A stretch of DNA of 64,000 bases from Tritrichomonas musculus (lineage: Eukaryota > Parabasalia > Tritrichomonadida > Tritrichomonadidae), in NCBI GenBank assembly GCA_039105265.1, contig JAPFFF010000005.1, forward strand, positions 2,713,501-2,777,500, in the 5' to 3' direction. The position numbers and the translations under genes were made by a program. This document shows, piece after piece, positions 49,459-59,681 of this stretch. The notes beneath the pieces were generated by a model. That model was given only the letters and a program-made list of their open reading frames with translations, did no database searches and had not been told where the DNA came from. The stretch's first letter is position 1. Every line of letters starts with the position of its first letter.

Positions 49459-51432
49459 ATGAGTAAAACAAATACAATACTCAAAGTAGGTCATGTATTA
49501 CAAGGCAATAACACGCAAAAATTATTAGGATATTGTAATAGACTCAACAATGAACTGGGATTCAATATTAGTACTACGGCAGGTGGATATTTACTTAAGG
49601 CTGAATCATATGCCGGTCGTTTAATAGAACCTCTTAATGAATTCAGTTTTGGTCTTTATGAAGGAAATATTGTAAATGAAAATTCAATAAATCATTTCAT
49701 TGAAAGGGTTCAAGAAGAGTATCCAGTAGATCGACCCTTAGATTATAACATTGATTTTAAAGACACAACTGACTACAGATTCACTTCTTGGATTCTAAAT
49801 ACTACTCAATTTTATGACGAATTATCCGAGAGAATTGACAGAAGGGTCTTAGAAAAGTATAGGAAAAAGGCTTTTACAAAAAATATTATTCGAAATGCTA
49901 TATCTATACTCGATTCTCATAATTTTGCCGCAAATGACAACATTCATCATAAATATGTCAGACGTATTTATCCAGAAAGTCTTCAACATTTTGTCGATAG
50001 AGTATATTCATATAGGGAAATTCTTCCTGTCCCTCCATCAAGTCCTCCAGAAACTTCACATAGGGAGCCTCAAGAGCAGTCAGGACCTTTCTTTAGATTT
50101 GGAGCAGCAGAGACTTTTCCAGAATTAAATCCCTTAAATGAATTGAGAAGACCTCCTTCAACACCTCAAAATAACAACAATAATAATACAATTTTATTTC
50201 AAAATCAAATGACACAACAAGTAAATTTACAGCAATTAGTCAATTACTACAATTCTTTTGCTCAAAATCCTGTAAATATAAATAATATACAGAACGATAT
50301 GCAAGAAATTCAAAGAATAGCGATTGAATCAATAAACCATTTACGACAAAGACCAGGTAGGGCTGGTGGACCAAAGCAAGGAATGAATGCATTATGGGAT
50401 ATCGTTCTTGACAATAAAAAAGATATCAAAAGAAGAAGAAAAGCAATGACCTTTACTGGAGCTCAAGATATTGTTAATAAAAGAAACGCAGCAAATCCTA
50501 ATAGCGCCCCATGGACCGTATCAGATGAAGATGTTAACGGAGATAATATTCCAGATATTATTATTAAAAATGGCAGCAACAATCCAATCTACATTAACGG
50601 ATACACAACAGCAAAGTCCGATTGGCCTGCGCGATTTCATTTCTATACAGATTATGATGCAGATGCTAGAAAACAATATAGGAATGAACATGGCGGAAAA
50701 TCAATCACTGTTCCTATATATCTCAAGGAGAAATTGAATTATTCTTATAATAATGACCTCAACGGAAATCCACATAATTTAGGTAATATGACAGGCTACA
50801 CAATGCCTGAATCGTGGAGAGATTACAAGTTAGGTGGGTACAGTTTCGTTAAGGAGAAGCGAAAGAATGCCTTCGCTAGATTCCGCGATTATGTTGTTAG
50901 TCATGTTGTTGAAGATGTTATTAACGCTCTTAGGACTCAAAACATACTCGATATCACTCCTAAATTCAAGGCAAGACTAATCATGATGGCTACGTCAAAG
51001 TTATGGAAACACTATATACTTAGTACTGTTGCTCGAAAACGTGATTTCACCTCAGTAGAAGATGAAGAGTTCAAGAAATGGTGTAAGAAGAGTGTAGGAA
51101 AACGAATGATTGATGAAGAAGTCTCAAGTCTTTTGCTTCATGTTCTTCATACTAACGGAAATCATTGGACTGTTCAACAAAGAGCACAACTCAGAAATAA
51201 GATTTATAATGATTTCGGGCATGCTATGGTCGCTTCGGCTCAAGAAGTCAATGAACGTGAAAGAGAAAATTTGATTCATGATCAGTATACTGGACAAGAA
51301 AGACAGGGCATGCAGTACGACCATCGAAATGATGATGAAGGAGGTGAATGGCATGATGGTATTGACGCAGAATATAACGCACAACGTAATGGTGAATGGC
51401 ACGAAGAAGACGATACAATATTCTTGGAGTAA
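49459..51432 (+). CDS. Conserved Polinton protein with EF-hand-like loop, 657 residues (C2)
   Basis: Homologue of 10474-12057 of Polinton B. The conserved core begins with KQGMNALWDIVLDNKKDIKR and includes DVNGDNIPDIIIKN, an EF-hand-like D-x-N-x-D-x-x-x-D loop, then YINGYTTAKSDWP and GGYSFVKEKRKNAFARFRDY. The N-terminal part is longer than in B and Pro/Gln-rich in the middle. The C-terminus is acidic with a repeated NDDEGGEWHDG / RNGEWHEEDD motif. The ATG at 49459 is chosen because a T7 tract lies before it. The gene stands directly before the ATPase, as in B. Confidence 0.65.
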   Translation: MSKTNTILKVGHVLQGNNTQKLLGYCNRLNNELGFNISTTAGGYLLKAESYAGRLIEPLNEFSFGLYEGNIVNENSINHFIERVQEEYPVDRPLDYNIDFKDTTDYRFTSWILNTTQFYDELSERIDRRVLEKYRKKAFTKNIIRNAISILDSHNFAANDNIHHKYVRRIYPESLQHFVDRVYSYREILPVPPSSPPETSHREPQEQSGPFFRFGAAETFPELNPLNELRRPPSTPQNNNNNNTILFQNQMTQQVNLQQLVNYYNSFAQNPVNINNIQNDMQEIQRIAIESINHLRQRPGRAGGPKQGMNALWDIVLDNKKDIKRRRKAMTFTGAQDIVNKRNAANPNSAPWTVSDEDVNGDNIPDIIIKNGSNNPIYINGYTTAKSDWPARFHFYTDYDADARKQYRNEHGGKSITVPIYLKEKLNYSYNNDLNGNPHNLGNMTGYTMPESWRDYKLGGYSFVKEKRKNAFARFRDYVVSHVVEDVINALRTQNILDITPKFKARLIMMATSKLWKHYILSTVARKRDFTSVEDEEFKKWCKKSVGKRMIDEEVSSLLLHVLHTNGNHWTVQQRAQLRNKIYNDFGHAMVASAQEVNERERENLIHDQYTGQERQGMQYDHRNDDEGGEWHDGIDAEYNAQRNGEWHEEDDTIFLE

Positions 51433-51450
51433 ATATATCACTCCTAAACA

Positions 51451-51459
51451 TTTTTTTTT
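51451..51459 (+). promoter_or_regulatory. T9 tract upstream of the C2 ATPase
   Basis: ACATTTTTTTTTGCAG, with the last T 19 bp before the ATG at 51479. Confidence 0.4.
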
Positions 51460-51478
51460 GCAGTCTTTTGGGAAATAA

Positions 51479-52405
51479 ATGAGTTTAAAAGTCGTTGGTA
51501 TACCCAACCTTGTAAAGCAAGTAAATTCTCTTGCCTCAGAAACTCTGAAACAAAACAAAAACAATTTATCGGGTGCTTTAATAGAGCCAATTCACGATGA
51601 TATTCATATCAAATATAACTCTGTAAATGTCGTCGTCGGGAAACAAAATTCTGGAAAAACCGTCATCGCTCTCCAAGAAATCATCAAAATAGGCCTGCTC
51701 GACACACAAGGATTTTACAAATCCAGAGATTCCAGAGGAAGATTCCACTTACTAATCTATATCACGAAAAATGGTGACGAAAACGATAGGAGTTTCCAAT
51801 CTCTCAAACACCTCATCAAAATGCCATATATTACCGTTTCCGAGAAGATGGCCGTCGATTTTATCACTGAATTAATTGCTGCAAAAAACCTCTACTATCT
51901 TGTCAAGCGAGAAGGATTGGAGGAACGACTAGATGATGGACAAAAAAATGATATGTTCAAGGTGCTTCATATTACTGATTTCAGCAAAGATTTCCTCCAT
52001 ACATTGATACTTTTTGATGATATTTCAAACAACAAACTATTTTCTTCCGAAGAATCGTTTTTCTTCCAACAGCTCCGAAGATGCCGACACACAAATATTT
52101 CCTACTTTTTATTGATTCAAGGATGGAAAGGCATCAAACCACATATCAAAAATGAGATTACAACTTTGTTCGTTTTTCCTTGCTTCAACCGTCAACAACT
52201 ACATTATATTTATTCCCAATCAGCAAGTAATTTGGACTTTGAGGAGTTCTACAATTTGTACAGGCAATTGTCTGAAGAAAAAAATTATTATCCAGATTCT
52301 CATTCCTGCCTAATTGTACAGGTATCAGAGGGGGAGAAACTTCTATATCAACATAGTTGCTATGTCCATGTGGACTATCAGTCTGAGGATTTAAGAAATG
52401 TATGA
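51479..52405 (+). CDS. FtsK/HerA-type packaging ATPase (C2)
   Basis: This 308-residue P-loop ATPase is clearly homologous to 12098-13015: Walker A GKQNSGKT (54-61), Walker B LILFDD, then LRRCRHTNISYFLLIQGWKG and NEITTLFVFPCFNRQQLHYIYSQSASNL. The N-terminus (MSLKVVGIPNLVKQV) differs from that of B and looks natural here. Its last 220 bp overlap, on the opposite strand, the open frame of the next gene, whereas in Polinton B the two genes are 60 bp apart. Expected role: packaging of element DNA. Confidence 0.88.
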   Translation: MSLKVVGIPNLVKQVNSLASETLKQNKNNLSGALIEPIHDDIHIKYNSVNVVVGKQNSGKTVIALQEIIKIGLLDTQGFYKSRDSRGRFHLLIYITKNGDENDRSFQSLKHLIKMPYITVSEKMAVDFITELIAAKNLYYLVKREGLEERLDDGQKNDMFKVLHITDFSKDFLHTLILFDDISNNKLFSSEESFFFQQLRRCRHTNISYFLLIQGWKGIKPHIKNEITTLFVFPCFNRQQLHYIYSQSASNLDFEEFYNLYRQLSEEKNYYPDSHSCLIVQVSEGEKLLYQHSCYVHVDYQSEDLRNV

Positions 52406-52721
52406 TGTTATTTATTGTTTCTTTCATAGGTTCTACCAACTTCGTTATTTCACGAATTTGCTGTATCTCTTTTTTTAGTTCATCCAGCTCGTTGCCAAGG
52501 TCAATATCATATCGTGAATTTTGCTTCATTTTTTTGAGGCTCAACACATTCTTGATTCTAGTTATTCTATACCCTTTTATGAGATATAATTTATTGAGTT
52601 TATGCGTCGTAAGTTTATCCATCTCTTCTTTATTCTTGTTATAGTATAAATTGAATTCATCAACTGTATCAAACTCTTTCGTATGCTTTGAGATAGGCTC
52701 GATTACTTTGATGTCGTTCAT
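52185..52721 (-). CDS. Small conserved coiled-coil protein (C2), overlapping the ATPase gene
   Basis: The first ATG is at 52721 (about 178 residues). MNDIKVIEPISKHTKEFDTV, DKLTTHKLNKLYLIKGYRIT and RIKNVLSLKK match the Polinton B protein at 13076. A coiled coil (ELDELKKEIQQIREITKLVE) follows. The last 70 or so residues are read from DNA antisense to the end of the ATPase gene and have no counterpart in B, so that tail may be a by-product of a lost stop or an overprinted extension. Confidence 0.6.
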   Translation of the reverse strand: MNDIKVIEPISKHTKEFDTVDEFNLYYNKNKEEMDKLTTHKLNKLYLIKGYRITRIKNVLSLKKMKQNSRYDIDLGNELDELKKEIQQIREITKLVEPMKETINNIIHFLNPQTDSPHGHSNYVDIEVSPPLIPVQLGRNENLDNNFFLQTIACTNCRTPQSPNYLLIGNKYNVVVDG

Positions 52722-52753
52722 TTCCTTTTCAATAAACACAAATAAAATTCATC

Positions 52754-53062
52754 TTACTTCAACAAAGGAATATCAAATCTTCCTGGATTAGTTGATGGTC
52801 CGCTAACAGGCTGAGACCAACTATTATTTGTCTGTCGTATACCTGCTCCATTTACTCCCAACGCCTTATTTCCTCCAGCAAATTTTCCTGCATAATCGCC
52901 TATTTTATTGATTACATTTCCTACAGGTCCGCCTATCGCCCCACCTAGTACTGGAGCGACTTTTGACACGATTTCAGCACCTTTTTTCAGTACCGGTAAT
53001 GCTTTTCCGATTACATTTTTTGCTCCGTTAATGATGTTTTTAAACCAACTTCCGAATGCCAT
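52754..53062 (-). CDS. Small Gly/Ala-rich, membrane-active-looking protein (C2)
   Basis: A 102-residue homologue of 13466-13780: MAFGSWFKNI start, amphipathic basic helix (GAKNVIGKALPVLKKGAEI), Gly/Ala/Pro-rich hydrophobic centre (APVLGGAIGGPVGNVI), and a polar tail ending FDIPLLK (FSIPMLK in B). Start and end motifs are better conserved than the middle. Analogy to membrane-lytic minor capsid proteins is inference. Confidence 0.6.
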   Translation of the reverse strand: MAFGSWFKNIINGAKNVIGKALPVLKKGAEIVSKVAPVLGGAIGGPVGNVINKIGDYAGKFAGGNKALGVNGAGIRQTNNSWSQPVSGPSTNPGRFDIPLLK

Positions 53063-53132
53063 TTCCTTTTAAGTAAAATGTTCATATAACAAACTTTACA
53101 ACTCCTTTATTGTCATTTTTATATTAAATCAA

Positions 53133-55009
53133 ATGACCTACTACAACGCACAGACCAAAAATTTAGGAAATGATGAAGGCGATGTTCTCTCATTTTTCCA
53201 GTCAAAATTACGAAATCTTATTCAAAGAAATGGAGGAGACAATACATTTTCTTTCGTTCTGGAAGAGTTCAAAGACAAAGACGCCCCACTCCCAGTCAGC
53301 ACAAAAACACGTATCAAATTATCTCATTCCGGCCATACAATCACCCAAATTGAGAAGTCTTTTACTACAATTCTCCTTGATTTCATCATTAAATTGTCCC
53401 AGCCCATTAACGTATCTGCAGACACAAACGGATTGATGAAAATATTTGTCGGATTCAAGAATGCTGTAGAATTTTATGAAGATTGTGGCTTCTGGATAAA
53501 TGATAAACTCTTAGGCGTATATCGACAAGACGAACTCCAAAGAGAATCTTTCGCCTATAATTCCATCAAACCTCGTGATGCAAAAGCAACATCAAAATAT
53601 TCTCATTCAACTTGGGAAAATGTCAGTCAATTCTCCCCATCTGTTTGCGGTTGTTATGTCGATTTAAAGGATATTGCTGATGGACAACCACATAAATTTT
53701 ACCATTGAATTAACCATCCCATTTGTCGACCAACTGGCTCTTCAGGCATGGCAGTTATATCCAAACGCAATTTGTGGAGAGATAGAAGAAGAGGTCAAAA
53801 CATCTTTACGCGCTCTTGTCTGGGCACAAATCAATCCAAATATCGTTAAGGAAACTCTACAATTTTTGGAAGACAAAGAAATTGCTGAAGAAATGCCTGC
53901 TGTCATCCCAATATCAAGAAAATTCACACAAATAGGCCGTCCATCTGTCATTGTTTCTCATTATTCTGCTAAACCAACTCCTTCACAAAAACTTCATATC
54001 GAATACCAAAGATACAAAGGCGCAAATGTCTATGATGATGATGTTTTGGAACATCCAACAATTGATTTCGGATATACTGACGAAGAATTTACAAAATATG
54101 GAGTTTCAAGAGATGATGTCAATAAAAGAGAATTTGCAGAATTAATCGCAGCAGCTAATCCAGACAAACCATTAGATCCAGGAGATACTGTCAAAATTAT
54201 CAAAAGTGAATTGAAAGGCGCCTTACTTGCCTCAACAAAATCGGACAATATAAATCTCAAAACAGAGAAAATTACTTTGGATGTCCTTGGAGGAACTATT
54301 CAATTGGGTCGTTCAAATTTGGCAGGTTTTGGTCTCAAACCAGATGTTTATCAAGGACTTGTCAGAGAATTACAAACTCCTTTATTGATTCCATCTCAGG
54401 AACTTACAAGAGAAATATTCGAAGGAACTGCCAAAGTAAACGGTCTCGAAATCAGTAAGTCAATTCCATTGAGAAATGCGACAAATATCACAATGATGTT
54501 TCCAAAATCTCCTGCTGACATTACTTGTTTCGACAATATTATGTATCAAAATGTCCAGCTTGTAGTCAATAAAAGAACATATCCAGACACAGAATTTGCC
54601 AATACTTGTGCTGCAAGATTTTATCAACATCAGCTTATCGCAAACGAACTAGATGGAGCCTTAGAAGCCACACAAGAATTTGAAGACTCTTTCACACAAC
54701 CATTAAACGACCCAGCAACAGGAAAAAGATATACAAATTGCCGCTCTGACGGAACATCTTTTGGTATAAACTTTCAACTCGAAAGAAGCAATGCAGGCTA
54801 TGTATTTGACGGAATAGATACTGGAAGTACCTCAATAACCGTTACGTTCAGAGGTCAGCCAATGTATCGTGGCGATGATGACACATACTTTATTCCCGAC
54901 CCAGAATATCCCAACATGCATCCTCCCAGTCCAGAAGCCTGGGTCTGTTCTGATACATACTTTACTTGGAGCGTTAATGGAGTCGAATATTATCAGACTG
55001 GCGTTCCAT
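53133..55009 (+). pseudogene. Major capsid gene of C2 (broken, about one break, and cut off at its end)
   Basis: It matches the B major capsid at 13833-15539 from start almost to end: GGDNTFSFVLEEF, KPRDAKATSKYSHSTW, YPNAICGEIEE, NITMMFPKSP, CFDNIMYQNVQL, RSDGTSFGINFQLERSNAG. A region of about 60 residues (around 53990-54250) with no counterpart in B lies in the middle. The capsid similarity ends at about 55009, a few residues short of the B stop, where the frame continues into a BspA-like gene. Confidence 0.8.
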
Positions 55010-56829
55010 CAGGCTACATTTGCTCATTGATACGAAATGACGCGGTTGAAGAATTTGTTTCACATGTGAATCAAGCGAATATTCCACTGACCACTCAAAT
55101 CAAGAGGTCAATATTTGAAACAAACTCATTTTTAGTTGACAGACAACCGTCGCTAATTGAATACGCGGCATTTTTTGGATCAATTCAAATTTTTCAATTT
55201 TTGAGAATAAATAAAGTTGAAATAAACCATTCAATTTTTCTATATGCGGTTCATGGTCAAAATGCAGAAATAATTCACCTTATTGAAGAAGAATTTACAA
55301 TTAAAAGATTGATTAATTATAACGAAATTTACATGGAGGCAATCAAATGCCATCACAACGATATCGCACATTATGTCAAAAATAATTATGAAAATAGAAT
55401 AAAACCAGAACGATCTGCCAAAGAAATATTCAAATATTATAATTATGAGTTGATGGCAGAAAACATGGACTTTTCAATTATATCTTATTTCTTATGTAAA
55501 TATGATTATTTGTCATTGATTCAAATTCTCTTTAAAGCAGGAAAAATAAATTTGAAAGATGAAATTGAATATAATAAAAAAAATAAAACACCTTTGAATA
55601 TCGCTGCTGCTAATAATAATCAAGATATTACTTCATTTTTACTATCCCAACCAGAAGTAAATAGTGAAATAATTAATTTAAAAGATTGTAAAAAATTGAC
55701 CGAATTGTCAATTCCTTCAAATGTCAGTTTAATAAAACTTTTATCAATTGAAAATTGTCCTTTATTGACCAAATTCACCATTTTGGCAGAAAATTTCACC
55801 TCAGCTGAAATTTCAATTGATAACTGTCCAAAGTTGAAAGAATTTTCTATTCATTCAAAAATTTTTGTTATTTGTAATTTATTCTTCAATGATTGCATTT
55901 CATTTGAGGAGCTGAAATTGCCATCAATGTTCCACATCATTGGCAACTTCTCATTTAGAGGATGCTCGGCTTTGACCAAGATTGAAATTCCGTTTTCTTT
56001 ACAAACGATTTCTGAGTATTCATTTGAAGGCTGCAGCTCGTTAACTGAAGTTGAAATTCCTTCATCAATCACATCAATTGAACAGTTTGCATTCAGCAAA
56101 TGTACTTCATTGAAAAAAGTGACAATTCCTTCATCAGTAAAGAAGCTTGGAAAAGGAGTTTTTGAAGGATGTTCTTCTTTAAATGAAATTGAAATTCCTT
56201 CTTCGATCACATCGATTGGCAAATACATCTTCAGCAAGTGCACAGCATTGTCAAAAGTGACATTTTCATTGCCTTCTTCAATTGGCAAAATACCTGAATT
56301 TGCTTTCCAAGATTGCTCATCATTAACGAGCTTGGCTTTCCCTCCTTCTGTTACTAATTTTGAAAGTGGAGCATTTGAAGGATGCTGTTCATTGACTGAA
56401 ATTGAAATTCCTTCTTCAATGACATCAATTCCAGAGTCACTTTTCAATGGCTGTTCATCATTGAAAAGCATAAAAATTCCAGAAAGTGTAAAATCTATTG
56501 AAAACAACGCATTTGAAAAGTGCTCTTCATTAACTGAATTTGAAATACCACAGAATGTTACTTATATCGGGAAAAACTCATTCAAATTATGCATATTGCT
56601 GACAAATGTAACAATTCCTCGATCTGTAGAAACAATCGACAGATTTGCATTCCTGGGATGTTCTTCGCTTGAAAAAGTTACAATTTTAAATCCAAAAACA
56701 TCAATTAGATTAAATGCATTTATTAGATGCCAATCATTGCAGCAGATTGAAACATCAGCGAAATCATTAAATTGTAAATCAATTGAAATTAATAAAAATC
56801 AAAATGTCAAAATTATCAAACCTGAATAA
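55010..56829 (+). pseudogene. BspA-like leucine-rich-repeat host gene, 5' part missing
   Basis: About 606 codons read in frame with the capsid remnant. The first 100 (ICSLIRNDAVEEFV, SLIEYAAFFGSIQIFQFL, IKCHHNDIAHYVKNN) match residues from about 213 onward of the intact BspA-like protein at 59682, so roughly the first 210 residues are absent here. An ankyrin unit follows (KTPLNIAAANNNQDITSFLL), then about 15 BspA/TpLRR repeats of 23 residues (SSLTEVEIPSSITSIEQFAF). No C-terminal membrane segment. The stop overlaps TAAA. Without its own promoter and N-terminus it is probably not expressed as a BspA protein. Confidence 0.8.
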
Positions 56830-57093
56830 AAATATACATATATCACTGATCTTTTTATTTATTTTATTGATTCTAAATCTATTTGGATCTGAGGAATTCA
56901 GCATTTCCCCAAAAAATAATTGATGAAATATGATATGAAAAAAAAACAATTCTTTAATTGAAAATGATAGAATTGGAAATTGGAAATTGAAGGTTAGAAT
57001 AAATGAGAAGTGCTTCTCACACGTAGGATTCTCGCAACTACACGCCAACAGAAACCATCCGCAAGGAATATAATATAGGACCGATAGATATTT

Positions 57094-57226
57094 TAAACTG
57101 GTATGCAAATTTTCGGACTTTATCGTACTATTCAATTCATTGAATTTTAAAAATAATCAATTCAATATTTGAAAAGTTCATTCAAATTTGAATCGTCCGA
57201 AAATTTGCGAACTAGTTTATATTAAA
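57094..57226. repeat. Small palindromic element
   Basis: TAAACTGGTATGCAAATTTT-CGGAC (left arm, 57094-57118) is inverted at about 57195-57221 with three mismatches; the centre is AT-rich. It looks like a fold-back miniature element; no clear target duplication was seen. 56830-57093 holds no gene. Confidence 0.65.
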
Positions 57227-57249
57227 ATCAAAATTAAAATTTTTCTTAA

Positions 57250-58053
57250 GGTAAAAATGCCATACGTTAAAAATTGAGAAAGAGTACGTTAAAAATTTAG
57301 GAAAAGCACCCTTCCAGAAAAAGTTTAAATTTCAATATATGTCAGATTTGAATTTCTGAACTTTATAAAATATTTTTATATTCAATTTGAAATAAAAATT
57401 TTATAATTGAATTTTTCAATTATAAATTTAGTATATTAACTTTTTCAATAAATATCTGAACCAAAAAAGGTTTTAGATTTATATTCGAATTATTATAAAG
57501 AATAGAAAGATTATGTAATTTATATTTAATTTTAAAATATAATATCAATAATTATCTCAAAAATTTTACTGAATTATAAAAAAAGGTAGTAATGGAAAAA
57601 TAAATTTACAAAGAATTTGATAAGATTCGTTTCTTCTTATAAAATATCGATTTTATTTCTATGAAAAATGCGAGTTTGCCATTAAAGTTAATTCTTTTAT
57701 CGTTTTCGTAATATTAAAAAAAAATATTATTTGTAAAAAACTGTAAACAAAGAAAAATTTTGTCATATGTGCGATGAAAACTCCTTACCAATTATCCCCA
57801 TCAATAATATAACAAATTTTTTTTTGATGAGATATAATTTGAAAATATAAAATACTAAATTGATTTATGTCCACATAATCAGCAAATTCAGTGAAATCAA
57901 AACAAATTGGGCTTTTTTGGGAGTGGAATTAAAAGTATTTGTTAATAAAAATTGTATTCTTTAATGAAAAACACGAAAATGATTTTACTTAACATGTCAC
58001 AATAAATAGTTTCAAAAAATAAAAGCGGTTGCTTAACGTATGACATTTTTACC
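57250..58053. mobile_element. Non-autonomous TTAA-flanked DNA transposon (804 bp)
   Basis: The ends are 21-bp inverted repeats, GGTAAAAATGCCATACGTTA-A and its complement with one mismatch (CATACG preceded by C or T), flanked by TTAA at 57246-57249 and 58054-58057. TTAA duplications are typical of the piggyBac and Kolobok groups; which one cannot be told from the ends. The inside is AT-rich with no gene. A second CGTTAAAAATT-type copy near 57283 suggests subterminal repeats. Confidence 0.8.
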
Positions 58054-58071
58054 TTAAAAAAGTAGATTTTA

Positions 58072-58548
58072 TTATTCATCACTTGCTCTAGGATCTGATA
58101 ATAAGATCCTAATTATTTCAAAATCATTTACCATAAAAGCATATTTTATTGGAGTGGCTTTGTTTAAATCAATATTATAAGTTTGCTTAAAATCTATATT
58201 TTTATTAGTTAATAAAAGACGGATAATTTCAATACTATGCTTTCTAATTGCTAAGATAAGGGGATTCAGATAAAAAAATAATAATCAAAAAAATTTCATG
58301 AAATAATTGTGTCTAGAAATTTCATAAAAAGAATATCATTAAATTGCATTTAAAAATTAAAATGTAAAAAAACGGTGAGATAAAATATCATAGTAAAAAT
58401 TTTATCTGTGAGTTGATCTATTATATACCGATTAAAATAATCAAATGAAAATTGTAAATGTATGATTAACATCAATTTTTGGATGGCCTAATAAAAGTCT
58501 TACAATTTCTATATTTTGATCATCAACAGCAATGCTCAAAGCTGTTTT
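58072..58548 (-). pseudogene. Ankyrin-repeat pseudogene fragments
   Basis: On the minus strand, 58548-58446 reads KTALSIAVDDQNIEIVRLLL-GHPKIDVN, and 58266-58072 reads NPLILAIRKHSIEIIRLLL, then TPIKYAFMVNDFEIIRILL-SDPRASDE and a stop. These are three ankyrin repeats of the trichomonad type. AT-rich DNA without an open frame separates the two pieces, so this is the decayed 3' end of a host ankyrin gene. No start is visible. The DNA between 58549 and 58960 holds nothing I can name. Confidence 0.75.
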
Positions 58549-58964
58549 AAAAAATATGTATATTAAAAATGCCATTTAAAATCATAAATATTTGAAATTT
58601 TATTAGAATTTATTAATAAAAATGTCATTTAAAATGATTAAAAAAAAAAATTACATTTGAAATATATTATAATTAAAACTATATTAATAAACAAACGTTT
58701 GAGAATTGGATTAAAAAGTATTTTATAAAATTGCATTTAAAAATAATGATTAAAATAGAATAAAACTATAATTAAGTGAAATGATATGAAATATTCAAAA
58801 ATGGAATTGCATGAAAAATTTTCAAGTTTGAAAACAAGATTAAATATTAAAACTTAAAATGGTATATAATAAAGATATTTATGTTTTATAGAAAAGTTCT
58901 CTTAAAAAGTTTATTTTCATAAGAACTTAAATTTTGTGTGAAAAGAGCCTTTTTTCCGCTTTGA

Positions 58965-59095
58965 AATTTTCAGAGAGTTCAAGATCGATGCTCAATTTTA
59001 ATGAGACGACCATCTCTACGTCTTTTTAGTCTACTTTCCCTGTTACAAGAACGTAGCCTTCAACAGGGAGATTCGATGATACGAAGAAGTTCTTA
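58965..59095. ncRNA. GC-rich island, possible structured RNA
   Basis: About 130 bp with much higher GC than the flanks. A stem CCCTGTT/AACAGGG (59039-59075) encloses a 20-odd-base loop; GAGACGACCATCTC and AGACG pieces could pair locally, and AAGAACTT (58920) faces AAGTTCTT (59089). There is no open frame of note. It does not match the tRNA, 5S, U1, U2, U4 or U6 signatures I know. It could equally be a repeat fragment. Confidence 0.25.
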
Positions 59096-59681
59096 TTTTA
59101 ATGAATTTTTCGTGGCGTAATACACTAATCATAACTTATTAGGTATTTAATAATGAACAAATCAGAATTATTTTAGTTGATACTCCATTATTTAACGATG
59201 TGTGAAAGTAATTGTTTTTACAAATTCTGATATGATTTAAATCATGTGGAATAAAACCGAAAAATTAGATTTATAATTTTGATTAAAAATTTTATTAAAG
59301 CATTAATTCTATTTACGAAAATATTTTCGTGTGCAATTTAATTGCCATTATTCGGCAAATACTGAAAATATGGAACAACAATGATTGTTATTTATTGGAT
59401 GATGTCAAGTGATGAACATTATCTTAAATATAAAATTTTTTTATTGTCAATTATTTATTCAGCCATAAAAATATCGAATTCACACATAAGTCATATGTTT
59501 TAACGAAAAATAAGTCAATATTAGTCACAAAATCATTGTTCAAAAATAATATAGTAAATCTTTAAAATTTTAATTCTTTTAAAAGAGAAAAAATAATATA
59601 TTATAGAACTTGCATCAATTTACTTATAAATATAATTAAAAATGAAATGAGAAATGGAGTAAAAAAATCTTTTTTTTTTAT
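59096..59681. other. AT-rich intergenic DNA
   Basis: I see no gene, repeat or motif here beyond low-complexity AT runs. Confidence 0.6.

Larger units (their letters stand above)
48586..55009. mobile_element. Polinton C2, right-truncated
   Basis: It starts with AGTAGTATATGTTTGTCATG at 48586 and carries, all syntenic with Polinton B, the EF-hand-like protein, ATPase, small coiled-coil protein, pVI-like protein and major capsid. It ends inside the capsid gene, where sequence changes to a BspA-like host gene. PolB, integrase, fibre genes and the right terminus are absent. It is broken: truncated plus about one further break. Its proteins are diverged from those of B and more GC-rich at codon level, so it is a different lineage. 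Confidence 0.75.

Noticed and set aside
55851-56507. Minus-strand ORF of 218 residues
   Set aside because: Antisense shadow of the BspA remnant repeats.
59039-59075. tRNA arm
   Set aside because: The stem is 7 bp, but the loop is too long and no other tRNA arms or conserved bases fit around it.
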